Positions 36,508 through 45,069 of a stretch of 64,000 nt of DNA are shown piece after piece. Both the position numbers and the translations under genes were made by a program. Location: contig NZ_SJZG01000001.1 of NCBI RefSeq assembly GCF_004959775.1, positions 186,001 to 250,000 of the forward strand. The letters are read 5' to 3'. Each line of letters begins with the position of its first letter. Position 1 is the first letter of the stretch. Source of the DNA: Agromyces sp. H66 (GTDB taxonomy: Bacteria; Actinomycetota; Actinomycetes; Actinomycetales; Microbacteriaceae). The notes under the pieces are model-generated. The model was not told the DNA's origin, searched no databases, and worked only from the letters and a program-made list of their open reading frames with translations.

Positions 36508-36522
36508 GTACAGGTTCTGTGC
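36508..36522. promoter_or_regulatory. Second TetR operator-like repeat
   Basis: GTACAG-GTT-CTGTGC repeats the half-site of the 36478 palindrome with one mismatch, 30 bp upstream (start to start) in the tetR promoter region. Confidence 0.45.
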
Positions 36523-36580
36523 AACCGATCGGTCAGGAATCGAGAAGTGCGCGCCGGCACGCGTGCATAGCGTCGGAGGC

Positions 36581-37204
36581 ATGAACACCACCGACACCAT
36601 CACCCTCAGCTCCATCGACTTCATCACGCTCGAGGTGGCCGACGTCGAGGCGGCCCGCCGCTTCTACGTCGACGCCTTCGGGATCACGTCCCAGCTGCGA
36701 TTCAGGGCAGCGGATGCCGCGACCAGCGGCTTCCGCGGGTTCACGCTCTCGCTCATCGTGTCGCAGCCGTCCACCGTCCAGTCGCTGTTCGACTCCGCGG
36801 TCGCCGCCGGCGCGACGGTGCTGAAGCCGGTCGACAAGTCCATGTGGGGCACCGGCTGCAGCGTGCAGGCACCCGACGGGGCGATCTGGAAGATCGCGAC
36901 CTCGGCGAAGAAGGACACCGCCCCGCCCACGCGGGAGATCGACTCGATCGTGCTCCTCCTCGGCGCCGAGGACGTCGGCGCGAGCAAGCGCTTCTACGTC
37001 GACCGCGGGCTCTCCGTCGGCAAGAGCTTCGGCAGCTACGTCGACTTCGCCATGCCCTCGAGCCCGATCGGCCTGGGCCTCTACAAGCGCCGTGCCCTCG
37101 CCAAGGACGCCGGCGTCGCGCCCGAGGGCAGCGGGTCGCACCGGATCCAGGTGAACGGCGACGGCGGGTCGTTCACCGACCCCGACGGTTTCGTGTGGGG
37201 ATGA
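36581..37204 (+). CDS. VOC-family (glyoxalase-like) protein, two domains
   Basis: 207 residues forming two VOC repeats (FITLEVADVEAARRFYVDAFG and IVLLLGAEDVGASKRFYVDRG). The final strand ends DPDGFVWG-stop, several residues shorter than usual. Metal ligands are not clearly conserved, so it may be a binding rather than an enzymatic protein. GGAGG is just 1 nt before the ATG, which is too close for efficient initiation. Divergent from tetR. Confidence 0.8.
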   Translation: MNTTDTITLSSIDFITLEVADVEAARRFYVDAFGITSQLRFRAADAATSGFRGFTLSLIVSQPSTVQSLFDSAVAAGATVLKPVDKSMWGTGCSVQAPDGAIWKIATSAKKDTAPPTREIDSIVLLLGAEDVGASKRFYVDRGLSVGKSFGSYVDFAMPSSPIGLGLYKRRALAKDAGVAPEGSGSHRIQVNGDGGSFTDPDGFVWG

Positions 37205-37297
37205 CCTGCGGCATCCCTGCGGCCGTTCGAGGCGTCCGTGACTCGGGCTGGGGCGATGCGGCCAGCGGCTGACCGCTCCCTGTCGTAACGTACGGGC

Positions 37298-37930
37298 ATG
37301 GGCACCTCAGCGAGCGAGAAGTACGACGTCAAGCGCGACCGGCGCGAGCTGTACGGGGCATCCGCTCGGGACTTCGCGATCGTGGATGTGCCGCCGATGC
37401 GGTACCTCGCGGTCGACGGGCGCGGCGACCCCAACACGGCGGCCGAGTACGCCGACGCCATCTCGGCGCTGTACGCCGTCGGGTACGCCGTGAAGTTCCG
37501 CAGCAAGCGCGAGCTGGGTCGCGACTTCGTGGTCGGCCCGCTCGAGGGACTCTGGCGGGCCGACGACCCCGAGACGTTCGTGACCCGCGAGAAGGATGCC
37601 TGGAGCTGGACCATGCTCATCGTCCAGCCCGACTGGGTCGACGAGGCGATCGTCGCCGACGCCGTCGCCGCCGCGCGCGCGAAGGGCGACCGGCCTGCGC
37701 TCGATCGGGTGCGGCTGCGGGAGCTGCACGAGGGGCGGTCCGCGCAGATCCTGCACATCGGCTCGTACGACGACGAGGCGCCGACGCTGGCGAGGCTCCA
37801 CCACGAGTGGATGCCGCAGCACGGCCTCACCTTCGGCGGCGATCACCACGAGATCTACCTGAGCGACGCCCGCCGCACCGCGCCCGGGAAGCTCCGCACG
37901 ATCCTGCGGCAGCCGGTTCGGCCGGTGTGA
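37298..37930 (+). CDS. GyrI-like small-molecule-binding domain protein
   Basis: 210 residues. KYDVKRDRRELYGASARDFAIVDVPPMRYLAVDGRGDPN and the later EGRSAQILHIGSYDDEAPT with HEIYLSD match the stand-alone GyrI-like/YdhR-type proteins that bind or hydrolyse small ligands (split across these motifs). No DNA-binding domain is attached. Monocistronic by spacing. Confidence 0.82.
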   Translation: MGTSASEKYDVKRDRRELYGASARDFAIVDVPPMRYLAVDGRGDPNTAAEYADAISALYAVGYAVKFRSKRELGRDFVVGPLEGLWRADDPETFVTREKDAWSWTMLIVQPDWVDEAIVADAVAAARAKGDRPALDRVRLRELHEGRSAQILHIGSYDDEAPTLARLHHEWMPQHGLTFGGDHHEIYLSDARRTAPGKLRTILRQPVRPV

Positions 37931-37956
37931 GCGGAGGCGCGTGGGAGGATCGCCGC

Positions 37957-38391
37957 ATGAGCGGCACCGATCCGGCATCCGCACCCGACGCCGGGGTCGT
38001 GCCCGCGTGCGTCGTGGTCGACGTCGCCAACGTGGTGGGCTCCCGGCCCGACGGCTGGTGGCGGAATCGCGCCGGGGCGGCGACCCGGCTCTTGGGGGGC
38101 CTGGCCGGGTTGCGCGGGCGGGAGGCATCCGTCGACGCCGAGCGCGTGCGCATCGTGCGGATCGTGGCGGTGCTGGAGGGCGCCGCGAAGGCGGCGACCG
38201 CACCCGAGGGCGTGACCGTGGTGCGTGCCCCGCATGACGGCGACAGCACGATCGTGTCGACCGCGCACGGGCATCTCGATTCCGGCGAGCGGGTGGTCGT
38301 CGTCACCGCCGACCGTGGGCTGCGCGCTCGGCTCGCCGGTGGGGTGCTCGTGACCGGTCCGGGCTGGCTCAACGACCTCCTCGGCCGGTAG
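37957..38391 (+). CDS. NYN/PIN-like domain protein (often annotated NTP pyrophosphohydrolase)
   Basis: 144 residues. VVVDVANVVGSRPDGWWRNR is the conserved start of an actinobacterial family, with acidic residue in VDVAN, later APHDGDSTIV and VTADRGLR. The pattern of acids resembles NYN/PIN-like nucleases; database names such as NTP pyrophosphohydrolase seem inherited from NUDIX fusions. GGAGGA lies 7 nt before the ATG. Confidence 0.65.
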   Translation: MSGTDPASAPDAGVVPACVVVDVANVVGSRPDGWWRNRAGAATRLLGGLAGLRGREASVDAERVRIVRIVAVLEGAAKAATAPEGVTVVRAPHDGDSTIVSTAHGHLDSGERVVVVTADRGLRARLAGGVLVTGPGWLNDLLGR

Positions 38392-38541
38392 GAGCGTGGC
38401 CGGGTCCGGCGTCCGCCGGAGCCGAGCCGGCCTGACGTCAGCGTCAGGGAGTTGTTGCCGCTACGGAGAACTGGCCCCACCGCCGTCGCGGCGCGAGTAA
38501 GGTCCGAGTGAACGCGGGGCGCGCATCAAGGGGGCAACGAG

Positions 38542-39111
38542 ATGAGACCACTTCGATACTCGATCAATGTCACGCTCGACGGCTGCTGCCATCACGAGGC
38601 TGGGCTCCCGCCGGACGAGGAGTCGATGCGCTATTGGACCGCTGAGTTGGAGCGAGCCGATGCCCTGCTCTTCGGCCGGGTGACCTACGAGATGATGGAG
38701 TCGGCGTGGCGGAAGCCGGCCACGGGCACGTGGCCCGACTGGATGGATGAGTGGCAGGTCCCGTTCGCCGAGACCATCGACCGGGCGAAGAAGTACGTCG
38801 TGTCGAGCACGCTGAGCGGCGTCGATTGGAATGCCGAGCTGGTGCGAGGCGACGTGGGGCCGGCGGTTCAGCGACTCAAGGAGGAGTCGGGCGAGGGCCT
38901 GTGGGTGGGTGGCGTGACGCTCCCCCTGGCGCTGGCAGATCTGGGACTGATCGACGAGTACGAGTTCCTTGTGCAGCCGGTCCTTGCCGGACACGGGCCG
39001 ACGCTGCTCGCCGGTCTGCGCGAGCGCATCCAGCTCGATCTCGTGGACCGCCATGAGTTCCGGTCGGGGGCGGTCGCCCTGGGATACCGGCCCACGCCAG
39101 TCACGACGTGA
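38542..39111 (+). CDS. Dihydrofolate reductase-family protein (RibD C-terminal fold)
   Basis: 189 residues: RYSINVTLDGCCHHE at the start, LLFGRVTYEMMESAW, and LWVGGVTLPLALADLGLIDEYE near the NADPH site. A RibD_C/YyaP-type reductase, usually NADPH-dependent, of unknown substrate. Codon use is slightly less GC-rich than in neighbours. Confidence 0.85.
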   Translation: MRPLRYSINVTLDGCCHHEAGLPPDEESMRYWTAELERADALLFGRVTYEMMESAWRKPATGTWPDWMDEWQVPFAETIDRAKKYVVSSTLSGVDWNAELVRGDVGPAVQRLKEESGEGLWVGGVTLPLALADLGLIDEYEFLVQPVLAGHGPTLLAGLRERIQLDLVDRHEFRSGAVALGYRPTPVTT

Positions 39112-39243
39112 CGTGATTCGTCCTGGCACGCCGGCCGTGTCCGCGCCGGCCGTGACCTGCGCCGGCCTGCCTCGCCCACCCCGCTTCCGAGCTGTCAGCC
39201 CATCCCCAGCCGCGCGGAGTGACCCGCGGGTACCGTCGGAGTC

Positions 39244-40197
39244 ATGGTCCCGTCGACCCCGAGTGCGACCCCGAGTGCACGCGCGACCGCGCGCGCGACA
39301 CCGCGGGCGACTCCGCGCTTCCGCGTGCGCGGCCGCTCGACGCAGCCCGACGAGGAGCTGCCCGTCTGGACGCGAAAGCTCGCCGAGGGCGACGACGCCG
39401 GGTTCTTCGGCCCGGGCAGCGCCGTATGGGCGGTGAACGGCGCCCTGCCGACGCTCGTCGCGGGCATCCGTGCGCTGCTCCTGCAGACGCTGCATCCGGG
39501 CGCGATGGCGGGTGTGCACGATCATTCGCGCTACCGCGACGACCCGCTCGGGCGCCTCGACGGCACCATCCGCTGGGTCGCGACGACCACGTTCGGAGAT
39601 CGTCGTCAGGCGACCGAGGCATCCGCGTTCGTGAGTCGCCTGCACGAACGGGTGCGGGGCACGTACACGGATGCCGCGGGCGCGACGCGTGCCTACTCGG
39701 CCGGCGACCAGGAGTTGCTGCGCTGGGTGCACGATGCGTTCACCGAGGCCTTCCTCGGTGCCCACGAACGGTGGGGGCGTCCGATCCCCGGCGGACCCGA
39801 CGCCTACGTGCGCGAGTGGGCGCAGGCCGGGCGGCTCATGGGAGTCGTGGATCCGCCGACCAGCGTGGCCGCCCTGCATGCCGAGCTGGCGGAGTTCGTG
39901 CGCGACGCGAAGGTCGACGATCGAGTCCGTGCGGCGGTGCGATTCATCCGCCGTCCCGGGCTGCCAGGGCTCACCGGGTGGCTCTACCCGATCCTGTTCG
40001 GCGGCGCGGTGGCCTCGCTCGCGCCCGAGTACCGGCGCCTGCTCGGGTTGCGTCGCCCGTGGTGGCCGGCGGTCACGCTCACGCGGATCGTGCTCGCCGT
40101 GGGGGAGCGGGTGCTCGGTCGGATGTCGCCGAGCGAGCGTCATGCCCGCATGCGCATCGAGCGGCTCGAGGCCGCCGCGACGACGTCGGGGCGCTGA
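39244..40197 (+). CDS. Oxygenase MpaB/rubber-oxygenase family protein (DUF2236)
   Basis: 317 residues. The motif LQTLHPGAMAGVHDHSRYRDDPLGRL with WVATTTFGD, and the later GLPGLTGWLYPILFGG, identify DUF2236 (split motifs). Relatives include latex-clearing protein and mycophenolic acid pathway MpaB, heme proteins with histidine ligands. A 25-residue Thr/Ala/Arg/Pro-rich leader (SATPSARATARATPRATPR) comes from a short internal repeat and is not a signal peptide. Confidence 0.82.
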   Translation: MVPSTPSATPSARATARATPRATPRFRVRGRSTQPDEELPVWTRKLAEGDDAGFFGPGSAVWAVNGALPTLVAGIRALLLQTLHPGAMAGVHDHSRYRDDPLGRLDGTIRWVATTTFGDRRQATEASAFVSRLHERVRGTYTDAAGATRAYSAGDQELLRWVHDAFTEAFLGAHERWGRPIPGGPDAYVREWAQAGRLMGVVDPPTSVAALHAELAEFVRDAKVDDRVRAAVRFIRRPGLPGLTGWLYPILFGGAVASLAPEYRRLLGLRRPWWPAVTLTRIVLAVGERVLGRMSPSERHARMRIERLEAAATTSGR

Positions 40198-40257
40198 CGG
40201 CTGCACGTGCGCGTCCGACGGTCGATGACACCTCGTGACATCCGATACGATCCGCTG

Positions 40258-41598
40258 GTGCGCATACTCCGTCGTGTGGTCGTCATCGTCGCCGTCCTCG
40301 TGTTGCTGGTCATCGCCGCGTTCACCGGTGCCTACCTGTGGCAGCAGCCGATCATCCTCACCGCCACGGGGTACGCGGCGCACAATGCGTGCGCCGTCAC
40401 CGAAGTCGCCGGCCGCGACGACCCGGAATCCGACCTGCCGCCGAATCCGCTCGTGCCGTACCTGGAGGTCGCCGGACAGGGCGATCCCAGTGTCGGTTCC
40501 CTGCTCGGCGCGCTCGCGCGGCAGCGGGCGTGGTACACCGAGGGCTACGGCTGCACGCTCGCGACGGATCGCCCCGACTTCGGGGAGGCCACGCCGATCG
40601 AGAACGGCGCCAATCCCTTCGCGAATGCCCCGGCGCCGACGGCGGCGCCCGACGTCGAGGCGGCGATCGGGCGTGCCTTCGGCGACGATCTCTCCGACGC
40701 GGATGCCGCGGCGCTCGGCACGCGTGCCGTGGTGGTCGTGAAGGACGGCGAACTCGTCGCCGAGCGCTACGCCGAGGGGTTCGACGCCGACACCCGCCAG
40801 CTCGGCTGGTCGATGTCGAAGAGCGTCGCCGCCCTCCTGACCGGCGTGCTCGTGGAGCAGGGTGTCGTCGCGCTGGACGACGACCACCTCCGGCCGGAGT
40901 GGACCGACGACCGTGCCGACATCACCGTCGAGGACCTGCTGCGCATGACGAGCGGTCTCGAGTGGGACGAGACCTACGATCTCGGCACGCCGATCACGCG
41001 CATGCTGTACCTCGAGCCCGACATGGGCGGGTACGTCGCGAGTCTGCCGCTCGTACACGAGCCCGGTACCGTGCAGCAGTACTCGAGCGGCAGCACCAAC
41101 GTGCTCTGCTCGGTGCTCGCCGAGCGGTCGGGCCTGGGTGCGGACCTGCCCCGGCAGGCGTTGCTCGCGCCGCTCGGCCTCAGCTCGGCGAACTTCGAAC
41201 CGGATGCCGCGGGCACGCCGGTCTGCTCGTCGTACCTCTGGGCGACCCCGCGCGACTGGGCCGCGATCGGGCAGTTCGCCCTGCAGAACGGGGAGTGGAA
41301 CGGCGAACAGCTGTTGCCCGAGGACTGGATGGCGCAGAGCCTGACGGTGCGCGACGTCGACGAGACCGACGACCCCGGCGCCGGAATGGCCTGGCGCGTC
41401 AATCCGCTGCCCGACGGCGAGCTGCGCTGGCCCGAGCTGCCCGAGGACACGTTCTACGCGGCCGGCCACGACGGCCAGAAGGTGCTGATCGTGCCGTCGG
41501 AAGGCCTCGTGGTCGTCCGCATGGGGTTCACGCCCGAGGTCGATGCAGACCCGTCGATCGTGCAGCTCGTCGACGAGGTCATCGCCGCGCTCGACTGA
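40258..41598 (+). CDS. Membrane-anchored serine hydrolase (beta-lactamase class C-like)
   Basis: 446 residues from GTG 40258 (in-frame GTG 40207 and ATG 40225 would prepend hydrophilic residues). A signal anchor (VVVIVAVLVLLVIAAFTGAYLW) puts the catalytic domain outside the cell. SxxK appears as SMSK, the second motif as YSS and the third as GHDGQ (HxG type), matching the EstB/6-aminohexanoate-dimer hydrolase group. The substrate is unknown. Confidence 0.85.
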   Translation: MRILRRVVVIVAVLVLLVIAAFTGAYLWQQPIILTATGYAAHNACAVTEVAGRDDPESDLPPNPLVPYLEVAGQGDPSVGSLLGALARQRAWYTEGYGCTLATDRPDFGEATPIENGANPFANAPAPTAAPDVEAAIGRAFGDDLSDADAAALGTRAVVVVKDGELVAERYAEGFDADTRQLGWSMSKSVAALLTGVLVEQGVVALDDDHLRPEWTDDRADITVEDLLRMTSGLEWDETYDLGTPITRMLYLEPDMGGYVASLPLVHEPGTVQQYSSGSTNVLCSVLAERSGLGADLPRQALLAPLGLSSANFEPDAAGTPVCSSYLWATPRDWAAIGQFALQNGEWNGEQLLPEDWMAQSLTVRDVDETDDPGAGMAWRVNPLPDGELRWPELPEDTFYAAGHDGQKVLIVPSEGLVVVRMGFTPEVDADPSIVQLVDEVIAALD

Positions 41599-41646
41599 TG
41601 CGTTGGCGTCCCGTTCGGCTAGGCGTGCTCGACCGCGCACTGGAGT

Positions 41647-41675
41647 CGCCGCCTCCACCGCTCTGAGTGGCGGCG
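41647..41675. terminator. Weak stem-loop after the serine hydrolase
   Basis: CGCCGCC (41647-41653) pairs with GGCGGCG (41669-41675) around a 15-nt loop, 50 bp after the stop. Possible terminator; no U-tract. Confidence 0.3.
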
Positions 41676-41701
41676 CAGCGATGTTCCCTCCCGGGATCTC
41701 G

Positions 41702-42229
41702 GTGCCGTGGTGCCGCAGTGATGAAGTTGCGAAGTGCCGAGGTGCCGAGGTGCCGAGGTGCCGAGGTGCCGAGGTGCCGAGGTGCCGAGGTGCCGAGGTG
41801 CCGAGGTGCCGAGGTGCCGAGGTGCCGTGGTGCCGTGGTGCCGTGGCGCCGAAGTGCTGAAGTTGCGAAGTGCCGAAGTGGCGAAGTGCCGAAGTGCCGA
41901 AGTGGCGAAGTGGCGAAGTGCCGGAGTGCCGAAGTGCCGAAGTGCCGAAGTGCCGCAGTGCCGTAGTGGCGAAGTGGCGAAGTGGCGAAGTGCCGAGGTG
42001 CCGAGGTGCCGCGGTGCCGTGGCGCCGAAGTGCTGAAGTTGCGAAGTGCCGAAGTGGCGAAGTGCCGAAGTGCCGAAGTGGCGAAGTGGCGAAGTGCCGA
42101 AGTGCCGAAGTGCCGAAGTGCCGAAGTGGCGAAGTGGCGAAGTGGCGAAGTGCCGAGGTGCCGAGGTGCCGAGGTGCCGAGGTGCCGAGGTGCCGAGGTG
42201 CCGAGGTGCCGAGGTGCCGAGGTGCCGCG
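41702..42229. repeat. 66-unit octanucleotide array (GTGCCGAG/GTGCCGAA/GTGGCGAA)
   Basis: 528 bp divide into 66 consecutive octamers without a single phase break. An 11-unit run of GTGCCGAG comes first, then mixed GTGCCGAA, GTGGCGAA and GTGCCGTG units; rarer units GTGCTGAA, GTTGCGAA and GCGCCGAA recur together. A block of many units is duplicated at an offset of 176 bp (41841 and 42017), so there is higher-order structure. Because 8 is not a multiple of 3, every frame reads an 8-residue periodic peptide; I see no reason to think any is translated. The array occupies the only gene-free stretch over 300 bp and ends 41 bp before the acetyltransferase start. Confidence 0.95.
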
Positions 42230-42270
42230 ACGTCACGAAACTGAAACATCGTTCGGCCCAGAATGGTCGG

Positions 42271-42765
42271 GTGACGACCGCGACCGACATCCAGCTGGGC
42301 AACCTCGCCGACGAGCGGGTCATCCGCCTGCTCACCGACCACCTGAACGACATGTTCGCGACGTCGCCCGCCGAGAGCGTGCACGCGCTCGACGTGTCGG
42401 GGCTGTCGGTGCCCGAGGTCACGTTCTGGACCATCGGCGACGGCGACGCGCTGCACGGCTGCGTCGCCCTGAAGGAACTCGACCCCCAGCACGGCGAACT
42501 GAAGTCGATGCGCACGGACGCCGCCGCGCGCGGCCGCGGCCTCGGTGCGCGCCTGCTCGAGCACGTGCTCGCCGAGTCCGCACGCCGCGGGTACCGGCGG
42601 GTCAGCCTCGAGACCGGGTCGCAGGACTTCTTCCGTCCCGCCCGTACTCTCTACGCGAAGTACGGATTCCGCGAGTGCGGCCCGTTCGGCGACTACTCGC
42701 TCGACCCGAACAGCGTCTTCATGACCCTCGAACTCGAGCCGGCAGCGTCCTCCCGGACCGCGTGA
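42271..42765 (+). CDS. GNAT-family N-acetyltransferase
   Basis: 164 residues. Acetyl-CoA loop AAARGRGLGARLLEHVL (R/Q-x-x-G-x-G/A type), SARRGYRRVSLETGSQ and FFRPARTLYAKYGFRECGPF are typical of YtfP/ElaA-like GNATs. The GTG at 42271 starts the domain; longer in-frame readings extend into the octamer array and are rejected. CAGAAT at 42259-42264 could be a -10 giving a leaderless message, in which case its upstream element sits at the edge of the array. Confidence 0.85.
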   Translation: MTTATDIQLGNLADERVIRLLTDHLNDMFATSPAESVHALDVSGLSVPEVTFWTIGDGDALHGCVALKELDPQHGELKSMRTDAAARGRGLGARLLEHVLAESARRGYRRVSLETGSQDFFRPARTLYAKYGFRECGPFGDYSLDPNSVFMTLELEPAASSRTA

Positions 42766-42868
42766 CGATCACGAGCGCGCCCGGCCCGCGCGACAGCGGA
42801 CCGGGCACGCGCACGACGGGAACGCGAACGCCGGGGTCACGTACACCGGGCGTCACCGAGGGCGGCGA

Positions 42869-44317
42869 TCACGCCGCCTCCGCGACCTCCTCGACCTCCT
42901 CGACCGGCGACGCGACGACCGGGACGACCCGCCCCGTTTGCGCGGAGACGGGGGAGGGGCCGCGGCGGCGGCCGAGGAACGGCACGATGCCGCCGACGAC
43001 CGCGAGCACCGCGCCGAGCACGAATGCCGCGACGTAGCCCGACTCGGCCGGCAGGCCCGTCGCCCCGAGAGATGCGCCGATCGCGGCCGCGAACACGGTG
43101 GTGCCGATCGCCCCGCCGATGGTGCGGATGTTCGCGTTCATTCCCGTGGCGATGCCCACCTGGTCGGCCGGCACGCTGCGCACGATGAGGTTCGGTGTCG
43201 ACGAGACGACGAGTCCGGTGCCGAGTCCGAGCGCGGCGGCCGCGACGGCGAGCTGCCAGACCTCGCCGTGGAACAGCGCGATCGAGAGCGACGAGGCCCC
43301 CGAGACGAACGCGCCCGTGGTGAGCTGCGCGGCGAACGGCACCACCCGGCTCAGGGGGCCGGCGACGAATCCGACCGACGCCATGACCACGAGCATCGGC
43401 AGCATCATGAGGCCCGCGGTGCTCGCGTCGATGCCGAGGCCGTAGCCGCTGCCGACCGGCGTCTCGGCGAGCCTCGGCAGGTAGCCCCACACGCCGAACA
43501 TCGCGGCGCCGGTCAGCAATGCGGTGACGTTCGTGGTCCACACCGCGGGTAGCCGCATCATCCGCATGTCGACGAGCGGCGCGCGTGAGCGCACCTCCAC
43601 GATGATCCAGGCGGTGGCGAGCACCACGGACGCCGCGAAGAGGCCGATCACGATCGGCGAACCCCAGCCCCACTGGTTGCCGGCGCTGAGCGGCAGGAGC
43701 AGGGCGACCAGCCAACTCGAGAGCAGCACGGCCGCGAGCACGTTGATGCGTCCGGTCGCGCGGGCGGGCGAACGGTCCAGGCTGAGAGAGCCGACCACGA
43801 GACCGGTGGCCGCGAGCGCGAACGGCAGCGCGAACAGGCCGCGCCACCCGATGGCGGATGCCACGGGCCCGGCGATCACCGTGCCGAGCCCGCCGCCGAC
43901 CGCCATGATCGCCGACAACGCGCCGATCGCGCCGGCGATGCGGGCAGCCGGGAACGCGTCGCGGACGAGCCCGAAGCCGAGCGGGAACACGGCTCCGCCG
44001 AGTCCCTGCAGCACCCGGGCGATGAGCATCACGGTGAGGTTCGGGGCGAACGCGGCGAGCACGGAACCGAGGGCGACGGCGCCGAGCGCCACGAGGTACA
44101 TCCGACGTCTGCCGACCAGGTCGCCGGCGCGGCCGAGCAGGGGTGTGGCCACCGCCGCCGAGATGAGCCACGCGGTGAGCATCCAGGTCTGGCCCACGGC
44201 GTCGGCGCCGATATCGGCGCCGATGGTGGAGAGCACGGGGATGATGAGCGACTGGAGGCTGGACACCGCGGTGAAGCTCGTGGCCACCGCGATGAAGGTG
44301 ATGCGTGTGATGGACAT
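42869..44317 (-). CDS. MFS drug exporter (DHA2/EmrB-like)
   Basis: 482 residues with about 14 hydrophobic segments; GDLVGRRRMYLVAL is the loop 2-3 MFS signature and ARVLQGLGGAVFPLGFGLV with GGGLGTVIAGP matches antiporter motif C. Probably a proton-driven exporter of toxic compounds. AAAGG precedes the ATG. Divergent from a TetR gene, with three palindromes between them. Confidence 0.9.
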   Translation of the reverse strand: MSITRITFIAVATSFTAVSSLQSLIIPVLSTIGADIGADAVGQTWMLTAWLISAAVATPLLGRAGDLVGRRRMYLVALGAVALGSVLAAFAPNLTVMLIARVLQGLGGAVFPLGFGLVRDAFPAARIAGAIGALSAIMAVGGGLGTVIAGPVASAIGWRGLFALPFALAATGLVVGSLSLDRSPARATGRINVLAAVLLSSWLVALLLPLSAGNQWGWGSPIVIGLFAASVVLATAWIIVEVRSRAPLVDMRMMRLPAVWTTNVTALLTGAAMFGVWGYLPRLAETPVGSGYGLGIDASTAGLMMLPMLVVMASVGFVAGPLSRVVPFAAQLTTGAFVSGASSLSIALFHGEVWQLAVAAAALGLGTGLVVSSTPNLIVRSVPADQVGIATGMNANIRTIGGAIGTTVFAAAIGASLGATGLPAESGYVAAFVLGAVLAVVGGIVPFLGRRRGPSPVSAQTGRVVPVVASPVEEVEEVAEAA

Positions 44318-44353
44318 CGATCGCCTTTCACGCCGGGATAGACCGGGATAGAC

Positions 44354-44410
44354 TGGAGGGAGTCTCCGATCGGAGGCTGCCTCCGGTTACGTTATCGGAG
44401 GGTGCCTCCA
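44354..44410. promoter_or_regulatory. Three TetR operator-like palindromes between exporter and tetR
   Basis: CGGAGGCTGCCTCCG at 44371-44385 is perfect (7-bp arms, one central base). A second copy with one arm mismatch is at 44396-44410 and a weaker one at 44354-44368. Just before them CCGGGATAGA is repeated directly at 44334 and 44344. The layout would let the TetR protein repress both divergent genes. Confidence 0.6.
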
Positions 44411-44423
44411 CTTCGCAAGTGAG

Positions 44424-45026
44424 GTGTTCTCCGTGACCGACCCCACGCTGAGCGCACTGCTCGAAGCGCGTCGCCCCACGCGCGCCGACGCGCGACGCAA
44501 CTTCGACGCACTCGTCGAGTCCGGGCGCGAGGCGTTCGCCGAGCATGGCGTCGATGCGTCCCTCGAGGACATCGCCCGGCGCGCGGGCGTCGGCATCGGC
44601 ACCCTCTACCGCAACTTCCCGACCCGCGACGCCCTCGTCGAGGCGGTGTACCTCGACGAGGTCGCCGGCGTCGCGTCGCTCGCCGACGAGCTCGGCGAAC
44701 TGCCGCCCTTCGACGCACTGGCCGCCTGGCTGCGCCGGTTCGCCGACTACGCCAGCCGGAAGCGCGTGCTGATCGAGGGGCTGAACCGCGACTCCGAGCT
44801 GCTGCAGACCTGCCGCAACCTGATGTTCGAGTCCGGCGAGCCGCTGCTCCGACGCGCACAGGAGAACGGCGAGGTGCGAACCGGCATCGGCATCGACGAC
44901 GCGGTGCGTCTGGTCGCGGGCGTCGCGAGTGTCGCGTTCCCCACGCCCGGGCAACGCGAGCGGGTCCTCGAGATGGCCCTCGACGGGCTGCGCACCCGCC
45001 CGAACCACGGCGGACCGTCGGTGTAA
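44424..45026 (+). CDS. TetR-family transcriptional regulator (exporter repressor)
   Basis: 200 residues from GTG 44424 (GTG 44433 is an alternative). TetR HTH SLEDIARRAGVGIGTLYRNFPTRDALVEAVY and a C-terminal ligand domain of the TetR_C_33-like type (split at HTH and helix 4). Divergent from the MFS exporter; likely senses the exported compound and controls both genes through the palindromes at 44354-44410. Confidence 0.9.
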   Translation: MFSVTDPTLSALLEARRPTRADARRNFDALVESGREAFAEHGVDASLEDIARRAGVGIGTLYRNFPTRDALVEAVYLDEVAGVASLADELGELPPFDALAAWLRRFADYASRKRVLIEGLNRDSELLQTCRNLMFESGEPLLRRAQENGEVRTGIGIDDAVRLVAGVASVAFPTPGQRERVLEMALDGLRTRPNHGGPSV

Positions 45027-45069
45027 CCGGCCGGACCGGTGCGCGCCATCGTCGGCGTGCGACGAGCGC

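Noticed and set aside
41702-42229. CRISPR-like array
   Set aside because: Contiguous 8-bp units with no unique spacers and no cas genes nearby.
41667-42270. Repeat proteins (CRGAEVPR or APRHLGTS periodicity) encoded by the octamer array, including one fused to the acetyltransferase
   Set aside because: All frames give equivalent 8-residue periodic peptides because the unit is 8 bp; no ribosome site or domain supports translation.
38461-42564. Very long minus-strand open frame (over 1,300 codons)
   Set aside because: It runs antisense to several well-supported genes and through the octamer array; lack of stops is an effect of high GC and of the stop-poor repeat.
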